Notes: generated by a model from the sequence alone, not told the origin. A stretch of 64,000 bases of DNA from Pterois miles (GCA_947000775.1 CAMQGK010000565.1:10520001-10584000), one strand, 5' to 3'. Positions 23,934-36,590 are shown, counted from the first letter of the stretch. Numbers and translations: made by a program.

Positions 23934-24278
23934 TTAAAGGAGCAGTGCGTAGGATTTGGTGGTATCTAGTGTTGAGTTTGCAGATTGCAGCCAACTGAAG
24001 CGTGTCCCGTGTGCCAAGCATGTTGGAGAACGATGGAGGTCGATACGACAGCACAGATGTCTCACAGCCAGTGTTTGGATTGTCCATTGTGGGCTACTGT
24101 AGAAACATGGCTGCCGACTCCATGAAGACGACCTGCTCCTGTGTAGACATAAACGAGGTAACGAAAACACAATGATTCTTATTTTCAGGTGATTATGCAC
24201 TGAAGAAAACATAGTTATTAATATTCTGTTCCTTTTCTGCCAGTAGATCCATCTAAATGTTACACACTATTCCTTTAA
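23934..24278 (+). mobile_element. TTAA-flanked MITE, intact copy
   Basis: TTAAAGGAGCAGTGCGTAGG at the left and CACACTATTCCTTTAA at the right form terminal inverted repeats, with TTAA at both edges (23934-23937 and 24275-24278). TTAA target sites are characteristic of piggyBac-type insertions, so this is a candidate piggyBac-derived MITE. The same family occurs at 2518, 9385 and 15448. It is about 345 bp and non-coding. Confidence 0.75.
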
Positions 24279-24555
24279 AAGTTTCTCGTTTTACTTGTTA
24301 AAGAGTATTTTTCTCCTGTAGTACCAGTGTTCACAGTGGGCCAGTACTCACCGGTACGCAGTACTGACACCTGTACGTTGTACTCCTTGGCGTAATGTGA
24401 CTTTTTCTTGTGCATCAGCACTTCTCACAAGCTGATCATAACGGTGCGGCACTAACATAAACAATGAACGATATTGTCCAGAAACCCTCCCAGGTTCTGA
24501 CTTTAGCATCAACAATCTGCTCCAATCAGAACATGACAAACTGCAGCCCAACAGG

Positions 24556-24890
24556 CAACAACAGCTGTCAGTGTGTCAGAGTGCTGACTTGACTAGGACT
24601 TGATCCAGACTGACTGGGACTATCATAAAGTGGGCATGTCTGTAAAGGGGAGACTGGTGGGGACCCAGAGAACCCATTTACATCCACACATCTGGAGGTC
24701 AGAGGTCAAGGGTCCCCTTTGAAATTGACCAGTGGATTCTTTAGGTTTTCTAGTTTCATATGATCCCAGTATCTTCTCTAGCTTTAAAACTGAGCCTGCT
24801 ACAACCCCACTAAAGAAATAAGTGGCGTTAAAATGAATTTGGGTTATTGTGCTGTTATCATGTTAGCTTTGACAACCCTAGTAGGCTAAA
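24556..24890 (+). repeat. Long dispersed repeat, family H (copy 2, partial)
   Basis: It shares GTCAGTGTGTCAGAGTGCTG, GACTGGGACTATCATAAAGT, GGGCATGTCTGTAAAGG, CAGAGGTCAAGGGTCCCC and AAAACTGAGCCTGCTACAAC with copies 1 and 3. The 5' half is missing. Confidence 0.6.
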
Positions 24891-24909
24891 TTTACAAACA
24901 CACCATCTT

Positions 24910-25085
24910 AACTTAGGGCGACTATAGAAGATGCATAGCCAAGTATGATAATATAGCAATAAGATCAGAGCTGATTATGACTGACACAGTATAACACGCT
25001 GAGAGAAATAATTAATAAATAGGAAGAAGTCTGAAGAGACTGCTGATTCAGGCCGATATACACACCAATGTTAATAAAAGCCCTC
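24910..25085 (+). repeat. Dispersed repeat, partner of 4968-5125
   Basis: TATAGAAGATGCATAGCCAA, ATAATATAGCAATAAGATCA and GGCCGATATACACACCAA are matched in order by the earlier copy. Its class is unknown. Confidence 0.6.
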
Positions 25086-25654
25086 TCTCTCAGTGTGTAG
25101 TACTGCTACCTCGGCTGCAGTAAAGGATCTGAGTACTTCTTCCACCACTAAACAGGAGCAAACACTTCCCAGCATGATGAAGCTGCTGAGCAGGAAATGA
25201 ACAGAAACTCCATCCACACTGCATCTGTCCTTTAACATCATACAAACCTGAGTCTGTCAGGAAGCCCACAGCATGCTCCTCATTACGGACTTCACAAAAA
25301 GAAAGAAAAAGCCAGTCGATGTGATCAATACGCTCTGTGGAACAGGAGAGGCCGGATCAATACGGGCTGCCAGAGAGAACTCCCCATGCATGTAATGAAT
25401 ATTTCTGCATCTCCTGGCAGAGAAGAAGAAGAAGAAGCAAAAGAGGAGGACAGGTAGAGTCTGAGTGATGAAGCCTCGCAGCCATCCTGCTTTTATTTCC
25501 CCCGACGCAACTCTCATTTCTCGCACTCGCAGCCAGCTGAAAGAGAAGAAGCTCCGTCTTCACGCTGAAATAAATACTGAAGATGAAACCGCTCCATTCA
25601 ATTTCTCCACTGCTTTTCCATTTTTCGTCTTTTTCTGTTTGATCAGGTGTTTCC
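25086..25654. other. Non-coding sequence, nothing recognised
   Basis: Short frames on both strands overlap here, including one with a run of Phe/Leu from an (AAG)n patch. None has a recognisable domain. Confidence 0.4.
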
Positions 25655-26207
25655 TTCTGGAGGACAGAACAAATTAATAAGTAAATGTCATTAAAAGCAG
25701 CAAAACTAACATTAAAATGAAACATAGCCTTTAATTAATTTATAAAATGTGACAGACATTTGTCATTTCTGTTTTAATTTGCTTCTTTATTTATTTATCT
25801 TTGTAATGATCTTATTTATTTACTCTTCTGTTTAATTATGTATTTATGTATTTGTTTTTATTGTATAAAAAATGAAAAAAACAAATGTATAAATGATTGA
25901 AAATAAATACAGAAATAAAGAAAATGCATGTATTTGTATTCTTATATAAATATATTTATGTTTGCATTTATTTTATTTTATTTATATAATACAAATAAAT
26001 GCATAAATAAATAAAATGGAACAGTAGATAAATAAGGGAGTTAATACAAAGATACATTAAAGAAGCAAATAAAACAGAAATATCAGTTTACATCAGATTT
26101 TTCAATAAATTATTTTCGATACTATTTTTGCTACATTTAATGACATTTGTTTATTTATCGAGTCATTTATTTATTTATTTTTGGCAGGTTCCGTCCTCAG
26201 GCCTCAG
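25655..26207. mobile_element. AT-rich palindromic MITE (copy 2)
   Basis: The left end TTCTGGAGGACAGAAC and right end TTGGCAGGTTCCGTCCTCAG are inverted copies of each other. The interior is AT-rich (ATTTATTTATTT and its complement) with TTGACATAAATT-like and TTTCTGTTTTAATTTGCTTC words shared with copies 1 and 3. Confidence 0.7.
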
Positions 26208-26494
26208 CTGTTTCACACCTCAGGTAAGAGTTTGTATTTTTACCTCTCGGTCCATGTAATTATTGTATATTTATGTTTATCTGCCAGCTGTGTAATGTTT
26301 CTGGTGTTTCAGTAATATTGTGCACACAGTGATAAGCTGTTCAAAGTGAATATAGGTGGAAAGTAACTAAGTACATTTCCTTAAGTGCTGTACTTGTTCT
26401 GGTCCTTCTGCGTGCTGTTTAATGGGAGGAGTTTAAATATTCAGTGGGTTTTATATAGTAGTGTATATTTATATAATTTATGATGTCCTTGTAG

Positions 26495-27690
26495 GCCAGC
26501 TTGGTTTGTGGCCTTCACCGTCTTGGTTTTTAGCCGACACCGTCTTGGTTTGTGGCCTTCATTATCTTGGTTTTTAAGAAGAAGAAGAAGAAGAAGAAGA
26601 TATTTCTTTATTAGTCCCACAGTGGGGAAATTCAGTTTCACACAGTACATATACATGTCAATGGAGAGATGTCAGAGTGAGGGGGCTGCTCCTGACAAGC
26701 GCCCAGAGCAGTTGGGGGTTCGATGCCTTGCTCAGGGGCACCTCGGCAGTGCCCAAGAGGTAAACTGGCACCTCTCCAGCAACCAGTGGGTCCATGGGGG
26801 ACTTGAACCGGCGTCCTCCGCGTCCTAACCCAAGTCCTTACGGACTGAGCTACTGCCGCCCCCAAGCTGACACCGTCTTGGTTTGTGGCCTTCACCATCT
26901 TGGTTTTTAGCTGACACCGTCTTGGTTTGTGGCCTTCACCATCTTGGTTTTTAGCTGACACCGTCTTGGTTTTTAGCTTACACCGTCTTGGTTTGTGGCC
27001 TTCACCGTCTTGGTTTTTAACTGACACCGTCGTGGTTTGTGGCCTTCACCGTCTTGGTTTGTGGCCTTCACCGTCTTGGTTTTTAGCTGACACCGTCGTG
27101 GTTTGTGGCCTTCACCGTCTTGGTTTTTAGCTGACACCGTCGTGGTTTGTGGCCTTCACCTTCTTGGTTTGTGGCCTTCACCGTCTTGGTTTGTGGCCTT
27201 CACCGTCTTGGTTTGTGGCCTTCACCGTCTTGGTTTTTAGCTGACACCGTCTTGGTTTGTGGCCTTCACCGTCTTGGTTTGTGGCCTTCACCGTCTTGGT
27301 TTGTGGCCTTCACCGTCTTGGTTTGTGGCCTTCACCGTCTTGGTTTTTAGCTGTCACCGTCTTGGTTTGTGGCCTTCACCGTCTTGGTTTGTGGCCTTCA
27401 CCGTCTTGGTTTGTGGCCTTCACCGTCTTGGTTTGTGGCCTTCACCGTCGTGGTTTGTGGCCTTCACCGTCTTGGTTTGTGGCCTTCACCGTCTTGGTTT
27501 GTGGCCTTCACCGTCTTGGTTTGTGGCCTTCACCGTCTTGGTTTTTAGCTGACACCGTTGTGGTTTGTGGCCTTCACCGTCTTGGTTTTTAGCTGACACC
27601 GTTGTGGTTTGTGGCCTTCACCGTCTTGGTTTGTGGCCTTCACCGTCTTGGTTTGTGACCTTCACCGTCTTGGTTTTTGGCCGTGCCTAT
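26495..27690. repeat. 22-bp minisatellite (TTGGTTTGTGGCCTTCACCGTC)n, interrupted by a SINE
   Basis: About 40 units of two alternating kinds, one with GTGGCCTTCACCGTC and one with TTAGCTGACACCGTC, each followed by TTGGTTT. The first four units (26495-26575) are separated from the rest (26864-27690) by a SINE. The downstream flank (27660-27890) still reads as the single-copy teleost repeat from which the unit derives. Frames encoding WPSPSWF or HRLGL repeats are by-products. Confidence 0.93.
26576..26863 (-). mobile_element. tRNA-derived SINE (GGCGGCAGTAGCTCAG type)
   Basis: Read on the minus strand the head is GGGGGCGGCAGTAGCTCAGT with the pol III A box TAGCTCAGTCCG. The B box is GGTTCAAGTCC (+ strand 26799-26809). 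The tail is GGGACTAATAAAGAAATATC followed by (CTT)n. This is the head, body and short repetitive tail order of a tRNA-derived SINE common in fish. It interrupts the minisatellite, so the array already existed when the SINE inserted. Confidence 0.88.
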
Positions 27691-27900
27691 CTTGTTTTTT
27701 TGCAATCAGACATGACACAAGAGGGTGAAGCTTGTTTACAATGTTTTCTGAAGAATTAAAGCCAGCGAGAAGTGGGTCATTTTCTCATAGACCTCTGTAA
27801 AATCGGACTTATTTTTGCAACCAGTGGAGTTACGTCCTTATTGGCTTCACTTTTCAGACCCGGAGGTAGCCGCCTGGTCTGACGTAAGCACTTAACTTGA
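27691..27900. repeat. Dispersed repeat, source of the minisatellite unit
   Basis: TTTTTGCAACCAGTGGAGTT, ATTGGCTTCACTTTTCAGAC and CCGGAGGTAGCCGCCTGG are landmarks of a common teleost repeat. In other copies it also carries the CATCTTGGTTTTTGGCCGTC word that is tandemly repeated next to it. Confidence 0.5.
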
Positions 27901-28008
27901 AGTGACAAAGCAAACAAACTGTTTTTGTTTCGTTTAGATTACATTTTAAAATGTTTCATTGCCCTCAGTAAAAGTTACAGTCCACAAGTCACCAATATTT
28001 GAATTAAG

Positions 28009-28918
<910 letters not shown>

Positions 28919-29145
28919 TGCCATCTTGGTTTTTGGCTCATCACCATCTTGGTTTTTGGCCGTTGTCATCTCGATCTTTAGCTGTCACCTTCTTGGTTGT
29001 TGGCGGTTGCCATCTTGGTTTTTGGCTCATCACCATCTTGGTTTTTGGCCGTTGTCATCTCGATCTTTAGCTGTCACCTTTTTGGTTGTTGGCCGTTGCC
29101 ATCTTGGTTTTTGGCTCATCACCATCTTGGTTTTTAGCTCATCAT
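28919..29145. repeat. Tandem array of CCATCTTGGTTTTTGGCTCA units
   Basis: About ten units of a 20-22 bp repeat in a higher-order period of about 110 bp (28935-29045 and 29046-29147 match closely). It shares the CATCTTGGTTTTTGGC core with the array at 26495-27690 but has its own variants (CTCATCACC, CGTTGTCATCTCGATC), so it expanded independently. Confidence 0.85.
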
Positions 29146-30520
29146 AGTAACCTTTTCAACACAGGACTTTTACTTGTAACAGAGTACGTTTACAGTGTAC
29201 TAGTAGTACTTTTACTTAAGTTAATGATCTGAATACTTCCTCCACCACTGAAACCATTTATTAGTCAATACAGCAATAACACACAGACTCAATAGAAGTG
29301 TATATGCAGGTAATAAAACAGTGTGCAGTGCAGTCGGCGTCTTCTCTCTGACTGATAACAACGACTCCAGCATGTTCAGCTTCTTCCTCTCTGCATCTTA
29401 TCTCCAGTAAACCAGTCTGACACCAGCAGGAAATCCTGCACCATCAGCTTAATTGGCTCAGTGACAGACACACTGTAGGTTTTTACATTACCAAGCACTT
29501 TCATCCAGCCGCTGCAGGTGGCCCCGGGGCCAATTACTCTCTGAGAGTTTACATTGTTCTAATGAATCTGCATTTGCAGAAAGAAGGAGCCGCAGATCAA
29601 TTCAAAGCAACGTTTATTAGTTTTATAGATAAATATTGAGAAGGGATTTATGTGATTAACATTGACTGGTGTCAGTTACAGCTTGACTCAGACAGTTAAG
29701 AGCTGCACCACATGAATCCTCCCGTCAGTCAAATTAACATCAATATTAAATGATTAGCAGCCTTCAAACGGCTTTCAGTGCCCTTATTTAGTTTCATTTC
29801 ATTTGTTCTGTCAGGTTCCTGGTTTTGATAGAAAGAACGCCAACAAAATCCTCGTTTCCACAGCAGGAACTTTCCCCCACAACTAGGAACCATTTGAGGA
29901 ACCCTTTGATCGCAGGGACCAGGCTCTAAATTAAGTTCTGGGGGCATTTGGGTCCTGGTTGTGGGGTTTTCAGGGTTATGGATGACTGTTGCTGACTGAT
30001 GTAACACACACAGCGCCGCTGCTTCTACAGCTTCAACTTGTGTACCGCTTCATTCATTAACGAGGTAGTACTCCAGTATCCATTTAGGACCACTTTAGGA
30101 TGAGGAAAGAACATTTCTCTTTGTTTGATAACGTTGAAAGTAAAGTTAGCGTCTGCTGTCGGCTCCTTGACTCATCACAAAAACACAGAGATGTGATGTT
30201 GGAAAGCAGAAGGAGACAGCGCGGCGGAGCTGTGGATGACATCTAAAGCACAAATAAATAACCATCAAACACTCAACACATGATTTACATGTGGAGACAG
30301 ATGCTCTTAGTTTCGTTTAATTCATGACATCCAACGTGCTTCAGTAAATAAAGGCAGCGGTAAATCGCAGTGAGATCAAATCTAAGGTTTATTTTTTCAA
30401 CAGGTTTTATTCAATGAAACAGGCGGACACACTAAACTACAGGTTGCAGAGTGTGTTTACTGCTGTGGCCACCAGCAGCAATGTTGCCTTTTCATACGTC
30501 GGCAGACTAATTAACCTGAC
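29146..30520. other. Non-coding sequence with a possible conserved patch at 29440-29600
   Basis: About 29170-29250 is the widespread TACTTTTACTTAAGT-type repeat. The region 29440-29600 is repeat-free, with TTAATTGGCTC and CCAATTAC homeodomain-like words, and could be conserved non-coding DNA. The rest is unremarkable. Confidence 0.35.
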
Positions 30521-31176
30521 TATGGAGGACAAAGCCTGCCAAAATAAAAACTAAATAAATAAATGACTCAATAAATAAATAAATATCTCATTAAATGTAG
30601 CAGAAATAATAAAAAAAAATAAATGTAGTCATTTATTAATTGATATATATGTGGCATGAATTGATATTTCTGTTTTAATTTGCTTTGTATTAATTCCTTG
30701 ATTTATTTACTCTTCTGTTTAAATTCCCTTTTACTTATTTAAGTGTTTATTTTTATTTGTTAAATTTATTTTTGAATGTATTTTTAGTTATATATTTATA
30801 ATGGTTATTTATTTATTTATGCAAGATTTTCCCTTTGCATTTCACTCATTATTTATTTCCCCAAACTTATTTATTTCGGTATTTGTTACTTTACAAATGT
30901 ATTTATGCCTTTCTGCTTATCAACCCCAGTCTTCATCCTCAGATTCGTACAGCAGCCCCCCGCCACTGCTTCATATCCGTACAGATGTGCCGATCAACCG
31001 TCTAAGTAAAACAGAAAATCAAAACTGAAATATCAATTTCTGTCACATTTTATCAGTTCATTATTGGCTACACTTATTTTTAATATTATTTTGATATATT
31101 TCATGACACTATTTATTTATTTATTTATTTACTCAGTCATTTATTCATTTAATTTTGGCAGGTTCCGTCCTCCATA
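30521..31176. mobile_element. AT-rich palindromic MITE (copy 3, best preserved)
   Basis: TATGGAGGACAAAGCCTGCC at the left and GGCAGGTTCCGTCCTCCATA at the right are near-perfect inverted termini. TA lies at both edges, as in a TA target-site duplication. The interior is an AT-rich imperfect palindrome of AAATAAATAAAT against TTTATTTATTTA. TA-flanked elements of this size are typical of mariner-type or similar MITEs. Confidence 0.78.
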
Positions 31177-31812
31177 CTTGACAGGTGTGTTATATCCAGA
31201 TGCTGATTAAACAGTGTGATTATTACACAGGTGAGCTTTGAGCTGGTCACGATGAAATGTGCAGTTTCATCTTGGAAAAAAAGGCATTTATTAGGCCCTC
31301 TGAACTATGAATTTTACACAGATTTTAACAAATTTGTTACCAGATTTTCAGAGAAATTTGTATTTTATGTGCACAGAAAAAGTCTTATTTCAACTCACTA
31401 AAAGTGGGAGCAAAAACTAAAGTGTTTGTTAAAGTAGCATAGAAAGAAAATATTCAAATACAAGTATCTCACATTTGTACTAAAGAGCAGTACTTAAGTA
31501 AATGTACTGTTATACTCTACCACTGCCTGCTATAAATACTGCAGGAAACCCTCATGAGAACATAGGGTTGAAAAACAGCGGAATAATCCTTTAAAAGAGA
31601 GAAGCAGCAGCTTCACCCCCAGACTGCTGATGAAAGCAGGTCATCTGCAGTCATCAATATTTATTGTAACACAAGTTCAGCTGCTTCATCAGTTTTTCCA
31701 TATTTAAGAATATAAATATTGATTTTTTTTTTTTTTTTTTACCCGTCACATTGTCAGCTGATTTCACAGCTGATGGCCAGACCTGATGGATTCTGACACA
31801 CGTTATTTTTAA

Positions 31813-31849
<37 letters not shown>

Positions 31850-32254
31850 GGGGGGTGGGGGTGTGTGTGTGTGTGTGGGAGGGGGGTCACAGCTTCTCTC
31901 TGACACACTGAGGTTTTAATTGGCTGCAGGTGGGTTCAGTCCCAGGTGGTCTGTGAGCTGCAGCGATGACACATTTAGCAGTCGTGGTTCAGAGGAGGTC
32001 GGTCAGCTCTCAGGTCACTGCTCGGCCTGAACGACCCACTCTGAGCCTGCATGTGTGCACTCTGGTGCAGCACATATACAGTATATGCTGTGTTGCAGTA
32101 TGTGCAGTATTTATACATGCAGTATCTAGAAAGCGAGAGAGACGAGTTGGGAATGATGCACTTTATAAATGTGTCTGTCAAAGGATGTGTTGCCTAAAAA
32201 CCTGCAAAATGTGTGGAAAATGCCAACCGTGCTGTTTTTATCCTTTTATTTAAC
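31177..32254. other. Non-coding sequence with simple repeats
   Basis: It contains a poly(T) run (about 31723-31740) and a (GT)n tract broken by G runs (31817-31887). About 31440-31520 is the ACTTAAGTAAATGTACTG-type dispersed repeat. No gene is supported. The His-rich frame on the minus strand is the GT tract. Confidence 0.5.
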
Positions 32255-32480
32255 ACCCAGTCTCATTCCAGGAGCATCAAATATCGACGCTTTGTAACGC
32301 CCCGCGGCGCCTGATACCACTTCAATGTAAACTCGTCTGCGTCATTGTGAGATGATCACAGAAAGGGCTCCAGTGTGGCGACATAGTTTCAAGAGTGAAA
32401 GACATACCTGGAGGTGGACGGGTCAAACAAACACAGGGCTTTCATCCAGGAGCCCGCTTCGTGTCCTGTGTGAAACCAAC
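32255..32480. repeat. Family-A related repeat fragment
   Basis: CCAGTCTCATTCCAGGAGCA, TCAAATATCGACGCTTTG, GGACGGGTCAAACAAACACA and TCATCCAGGAGCCCGC are the module order of the family-A elements. One arm only is seen here. Confidence 0.45.
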
Positions 32481-32529
32481 AACGTTACATTCGCCGTTCG
32501 CCGTGGACAGATCTCCAGACTATAACAGG

Positions 32530-32756
32530 GCTAACACAGAGACAGACAACCATTCACACTTACATTTACACCTACAGGACATTTAGAGTCGTCAATTAAC
32601 CTGCATGTCTTTGGACTGTGGGAGGAAGTTGGAGAACCTGGAGAAAACCCACACTGACATCAGAAGAACGTGCAAACTCCACACAGAAGAGTCCCAGTCC
32701 GGATTCAAACCTGCGACCCTCTTGGTGTGAGGCAACAGTGCACCACCGTGCAGCCC
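32530..32756 (-). mobile_element. tRNA-derived SINE (GGGCTGCACGGTGG type), 3'-truncated
   Basis: The minus strand begins GGGCTGCACGGTGGTGCACT. The copy continues with the body word CCACAGTCCAAAGACATGCA in the complement. The A box region is shortened. The 3' (GGAT)n tail is missing. Confidence 0.75.
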
Positions 32757-33700
32757 AAAAGCAAAACATATGTGTGATATTACACAAAATTCCTTCAGAT
32801 ACTGCTGCGTTATTCATCGGACATTTGGTGATACCAAAGACAAAACCCACCTTCACCTGGCCAATACCATTCAATACTGAATTGGTTACAGCTTCACTTT
32901 CATCCAGAAAACCCTGATTTACTGCACAAACACAAACACATTTCTAGTCGGTGCTGTCAAGATGAAGTTGCTGCCTCTTTTTACGCTCTTCATCAAGTTG
33001 TTGCATATTCAAATGATCTTCTACAAGACGTTCATATTTCTTATTTATATTTATCACTGTTTTCCTTTTGCTCCTTTTCCAAGCAGCAGACACCTTCACA
33101 TTAAATATTATTAAGCACAGCTGGAGATTCAGATTAAACATTATTAATCACAGCTGGAAAGTCTCAAACTGTCCCAGAAGAGATGAAGGCTGACGAGCAC
33201 TGAAAGGGTGACCAGTGAGGAGGAAAGTTCTGGATGTGGACGAGGGAATGAAGTTGTTTCCTGTTGGATGAACTCATCGAACGCAGCGTATTTAGTTCAT
33301 GTTGTATTGAATTGTCATCAATCATCATGCTGACGACAGAAGCTGCTTTACAAAATGAAAAGCAACAGGGAGAAAAAAAATCAGAGCTGCTATTAAGACA
33401 CACACAAAAAAAAGCTTTTTTCTTCAGGACGCCCGGTAACATCAGCCCTTCATCTTTAAAATCGAGCTTCCCAATTGCTCCAATTTTCAGCCATCACTGT
33501 CTGAATGAAGCCTCCAATTACTCTGATGGGCCCAAAGTAAAATGGAAAAAAACGTCTCAGACAGACAGACCTAAAAAGAAGCTTCACTTTGCTGCTGACA
33601 CACATTTAATGTCCATTTACATGATGAAATTAAATAACGTGACATGAAGAAAATTCACAGGGTTAATGAATCACTCTGGAGGGTAGGGAGGGTATTTTCA
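32757..33700. other. Non-coding sequence, nothing recognised
   Basis: Two frames with Lys/Arg/Gln-rich products (32944-33141 minus and 33264-33647 plus) have no domain I can name. Neither is flanked by convincing splice sites in phase with anything else. Confidence 0.4.
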
Positions 33701-33716
33701 CATGGGACATAAGCAG

Positions 33717-33872
33717 CGGTCTCCTGGTTGAAAGTCTTGTGTTTGTTTGACCCATCCATCACCTTTCCCACCCACTGCTGAAGGGACTCTCACACTACGG
33801 TATTAATGCTACGCCACTTGCTCCGATTGCCGAATAACGCCAACAAACACAGGACTTTCAACCAGGAGACCG
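33717..33872. repeat. Foldback hairpin with 31-bp arms
   Basis: The arms at 33717-33748 and 33842-33872 (CGGTCTCCTGGTTGAAAGTC and the following bases) are inverted copies with about one mismatch, around a loop of about 93 bp. The same arm word appears singly at 15212, 37436, 60503 and 61749. This is the hairpin core of the family-A repeats. Confidence 0.8.
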
Positions 33873-33997
33873 GCGTTCATGCCCCAAAGTGTTGCTGAGT
33901 TATTTTGAGTCTATGTCAGTGATGTTTGTGACGTGTTCCCCCGTACTTCTGTTGCATTGTTTACATACATATTTTACTTTGTTTACCAACCCGGTCA

Positions 33998-34287
33998 GGC
34001 TACACAGTGGAGCAGTGGTTAGCGCTGTCGCCTCACAGCAAGAGGTTCACAGGTTTGAATCCGTGAGTCTGCATGTTCTCCCTGTGACGGCGTTCCTCCC
34101 ACAGTCCAAAGACATGCAGGTTAATTGATGACTCGAGGTGTCCGTTAGCTGTGAGCATGAATGGTTGTCTGTCTCTATGCGACCTGCGATGGACTGGCGA
34201 CCTGTCCAGGGTGAACCCCGCCTTCACCCAACGCCAGCTGGGATCAGCTCTAACGGGATAAGTGGTTGCAGATGGATGGATGGATGA
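33998..34287 (+). mobile_element. tRNA-derived SINE (GGGCTGCACGGTGG type), near full length
   Basis: It starts GGCTACACAGTGGAGCAGTG with A-box-like TGGAGCAGTGG. The B box appears as GGTTTGAATCC. The body runs CCACAGTCCAAAGACATGCA, GCGATGGACTGGCGACCTGT and CCCCGCCTTCACCCAA, and it ends in (GGAT)n. This shows the whole SINE plan: tRNA-like head, body, and tetranucleotide tail. Confidence 0.88.
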
Positions 34288-36590
34288 ACAACCTGGTCTC
34301 ACAGGAAGGTGTATTTATATTTTATAATTTTATATATTCCATATGTCATTTTAGCGTTTTTGCATGTCATTTGTACACAAATGTCTGCAGTTAGGTTTAG
34401 GCAAGAAAACACTTAGGTTAAGGAAAAACATCAGGGTTGGGCTCAAAACAAGTGAGTAAACAAAGTAAAACGTACGTACGGAAACGTGAAAAATGTCACT
34501 AATTTACCAAACAAAAGCACCAGTCAACAAGTCTGGTGTTTGCTGGACACACGGTAATTGCAGGCTAAATGCCTCGGCCATTATGGTGGCATTTATACAC
34601 CTTTTTGTGCGAATTGGCTGAGTTTACATACTTATTTTATAATCCCAACCATGATATTTTCCTAATCCTCACTACGTGGTTTTGTTGCGGAAATCTAACT
34701 GCATCCGTTACCGTAGTTTTGTTGCGTGCTGTAAAAATGACGTATCTTTGTGAGATCGGACTATGATTTCCCTCTAAACAGAACTGAGGATGCACTTTAG
34801 TAGTATGGAGACAGGATATTGTTTCTGACTGTTCAATTGGCCTGGACTGAGACTTCCAACGATTTAAAGCCAGAAAAGGGAATCCCAAAGAGCTGAGGTT
34901 TCATTTCCCGCTCATGATTTACGACCTGAGCCGACTGTGGACCAAAATACTATTTTTTTTCCTTGAACTCAAAATGCCTTCTGTGATGAAACTGCAGGAG
35001 TCTGTAAAGCAGAGACTCTTAAAACTGTCCAGAAACGACAAATCCTCCCAGGCTGTAAAAAATAAACCTACACCTGTGACTGAAATGACAGCTTGTCTGT
35101 TTATCACCATCAGTTCCCCAAACAAAACCATTTTATTTTCCTTTTTTATTTATTTATTTATTTTTTGTTTGTTAAGAAAACAAATTATGCCTGACATTTT
35201 CCGAGCATCTGCCTGGCACACGTTGGAGGAGGCGTGCGCTCGCTCACAGCGTTCTGTTTTATGTTTTGCAGATTTAAGGTATTCGTATTCAGATCAGCTG
35301 GTTTCAGATCATTCACTGTGACACTTGTGTGTTATTAACATGTAAATCAGATGGATGATTAGCATGTGAAATCTTCTGTTTGCATCTCACAGGCTTCTGT
35401 GTTGACTCTTTATCAGCCGTAGGATGATAAAGAGCTGCTGCACATATAGACAGTGCAGCAGCTTGTTCCTGCAGAAAGGTCTTTACTGTTCAACAGCAGA
35501 AACATGTCAGGCTGCTCACTGAAGTGTCTGCTGGATTAATGGACCGGCTTTAAGTCAAGTGTATCAGCGCAGTACAGTTTCTCAGGTCCAGGACGACTTT
35601 GAAAGCATCAGTGCGATTCAATTTCTGAATTACAGCTGTCATTAATTTCATTTAAAGCTGAATTAATGGTTTCTTTTGGCCACTTGGTGCAGCAGAACAA
35701 GCACAACATTGGACATATTATCAGTATACTTTCCAACCTTGAGACTTAAAAAAAAAAAAAAACTGTGAAAACTGTGAATCCCTAACATAAACTAATATTC
35801 ATCCATTTTTACTCATTTTTGCTCCTTCTTCTCTTAGTTCTCTCCATTTCTTTCTCTGTCTCTCGCATTTTCTTAGTTTACTAATGTATTTTGTTTTGTT
35901 TATGTATCCATTTGATATTTCATTAATTAGCATATGTATTTTGCTTCGTTTATGTTTGTATTTTGCTTAGTTGAAATATGCATTTGATTAGTGTGCGTAT
36001 TTTACTTAGTTTATGTACATATTTTGCTTTGCTTCCGAATGTATTTTGCTTAGTTTATGTATGCATTTGATTAGTTAGTGTACATATTTTATTTAGTTTA
36101 CATTGTATGTATGCAGTAGTTTTAAGTGGTTTTGCGACCATTACCGTAGTTTTGCTGCCTACACGTAACCGTGACCATTTCATGGTAACCCTGTGGAGTA
36201 AAATGACATGTGAAAAGCTTAAAATGAGTTCTCATGACACACATAATGTCCTTAAAATGTTGTGCTATTCATGCATTTTCCCATGAAATCAGGTTGGGAA
36301 AACAAAAGTGAGTTTAAATGTCAAATGATGAAGGAAGAGAGACATCAGAGAAGCCTTACTTTATAATCTCTGTTTCTTTACCGTTTATTTCATTGTTTAT
36401 CTGAGAGGGAATTCTGATGGTTATATTATGAGTGACAAACCGTTAAGCTGGACTTGAATTCATATTTGCGTCATAAATAAAGTGTAACTAAAAATATACA
36501 CAAGTGCTGAACACACACAAACACACCACTGCTGCTACACACCTGCACATAGAGACACAATCAGCCCGACACACACTCATAAACACACTC
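34288..36590. other. Non-coding sequence with tandem-like TTAGTTTATGTA words
   Basis: About 35870-36110 contains repeated TTTTGCTTAGTTTATGTATG words, an imperfect repeat of about 35-40 bp. The frame at 34914-35321 has no domain. A poly(A) run lies at about 35749-35762. Nothing else is recognised. Confidence 0.4.

Noticed and set aside
26927..27759. Repeat proteins with WPSPSWF and HRLGL units
   Set aside because: They are translations of a 22-bp minisatellite in several frames at once. There is no start context, splice structure or conservation of one frame over another.
34914..35321. A 135-codon open frame
   Set aside because: No domain is seen, and it includes a hydrophobic run from a poly(T)/(TTTA) tract. 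No splice sites link it to other frames.
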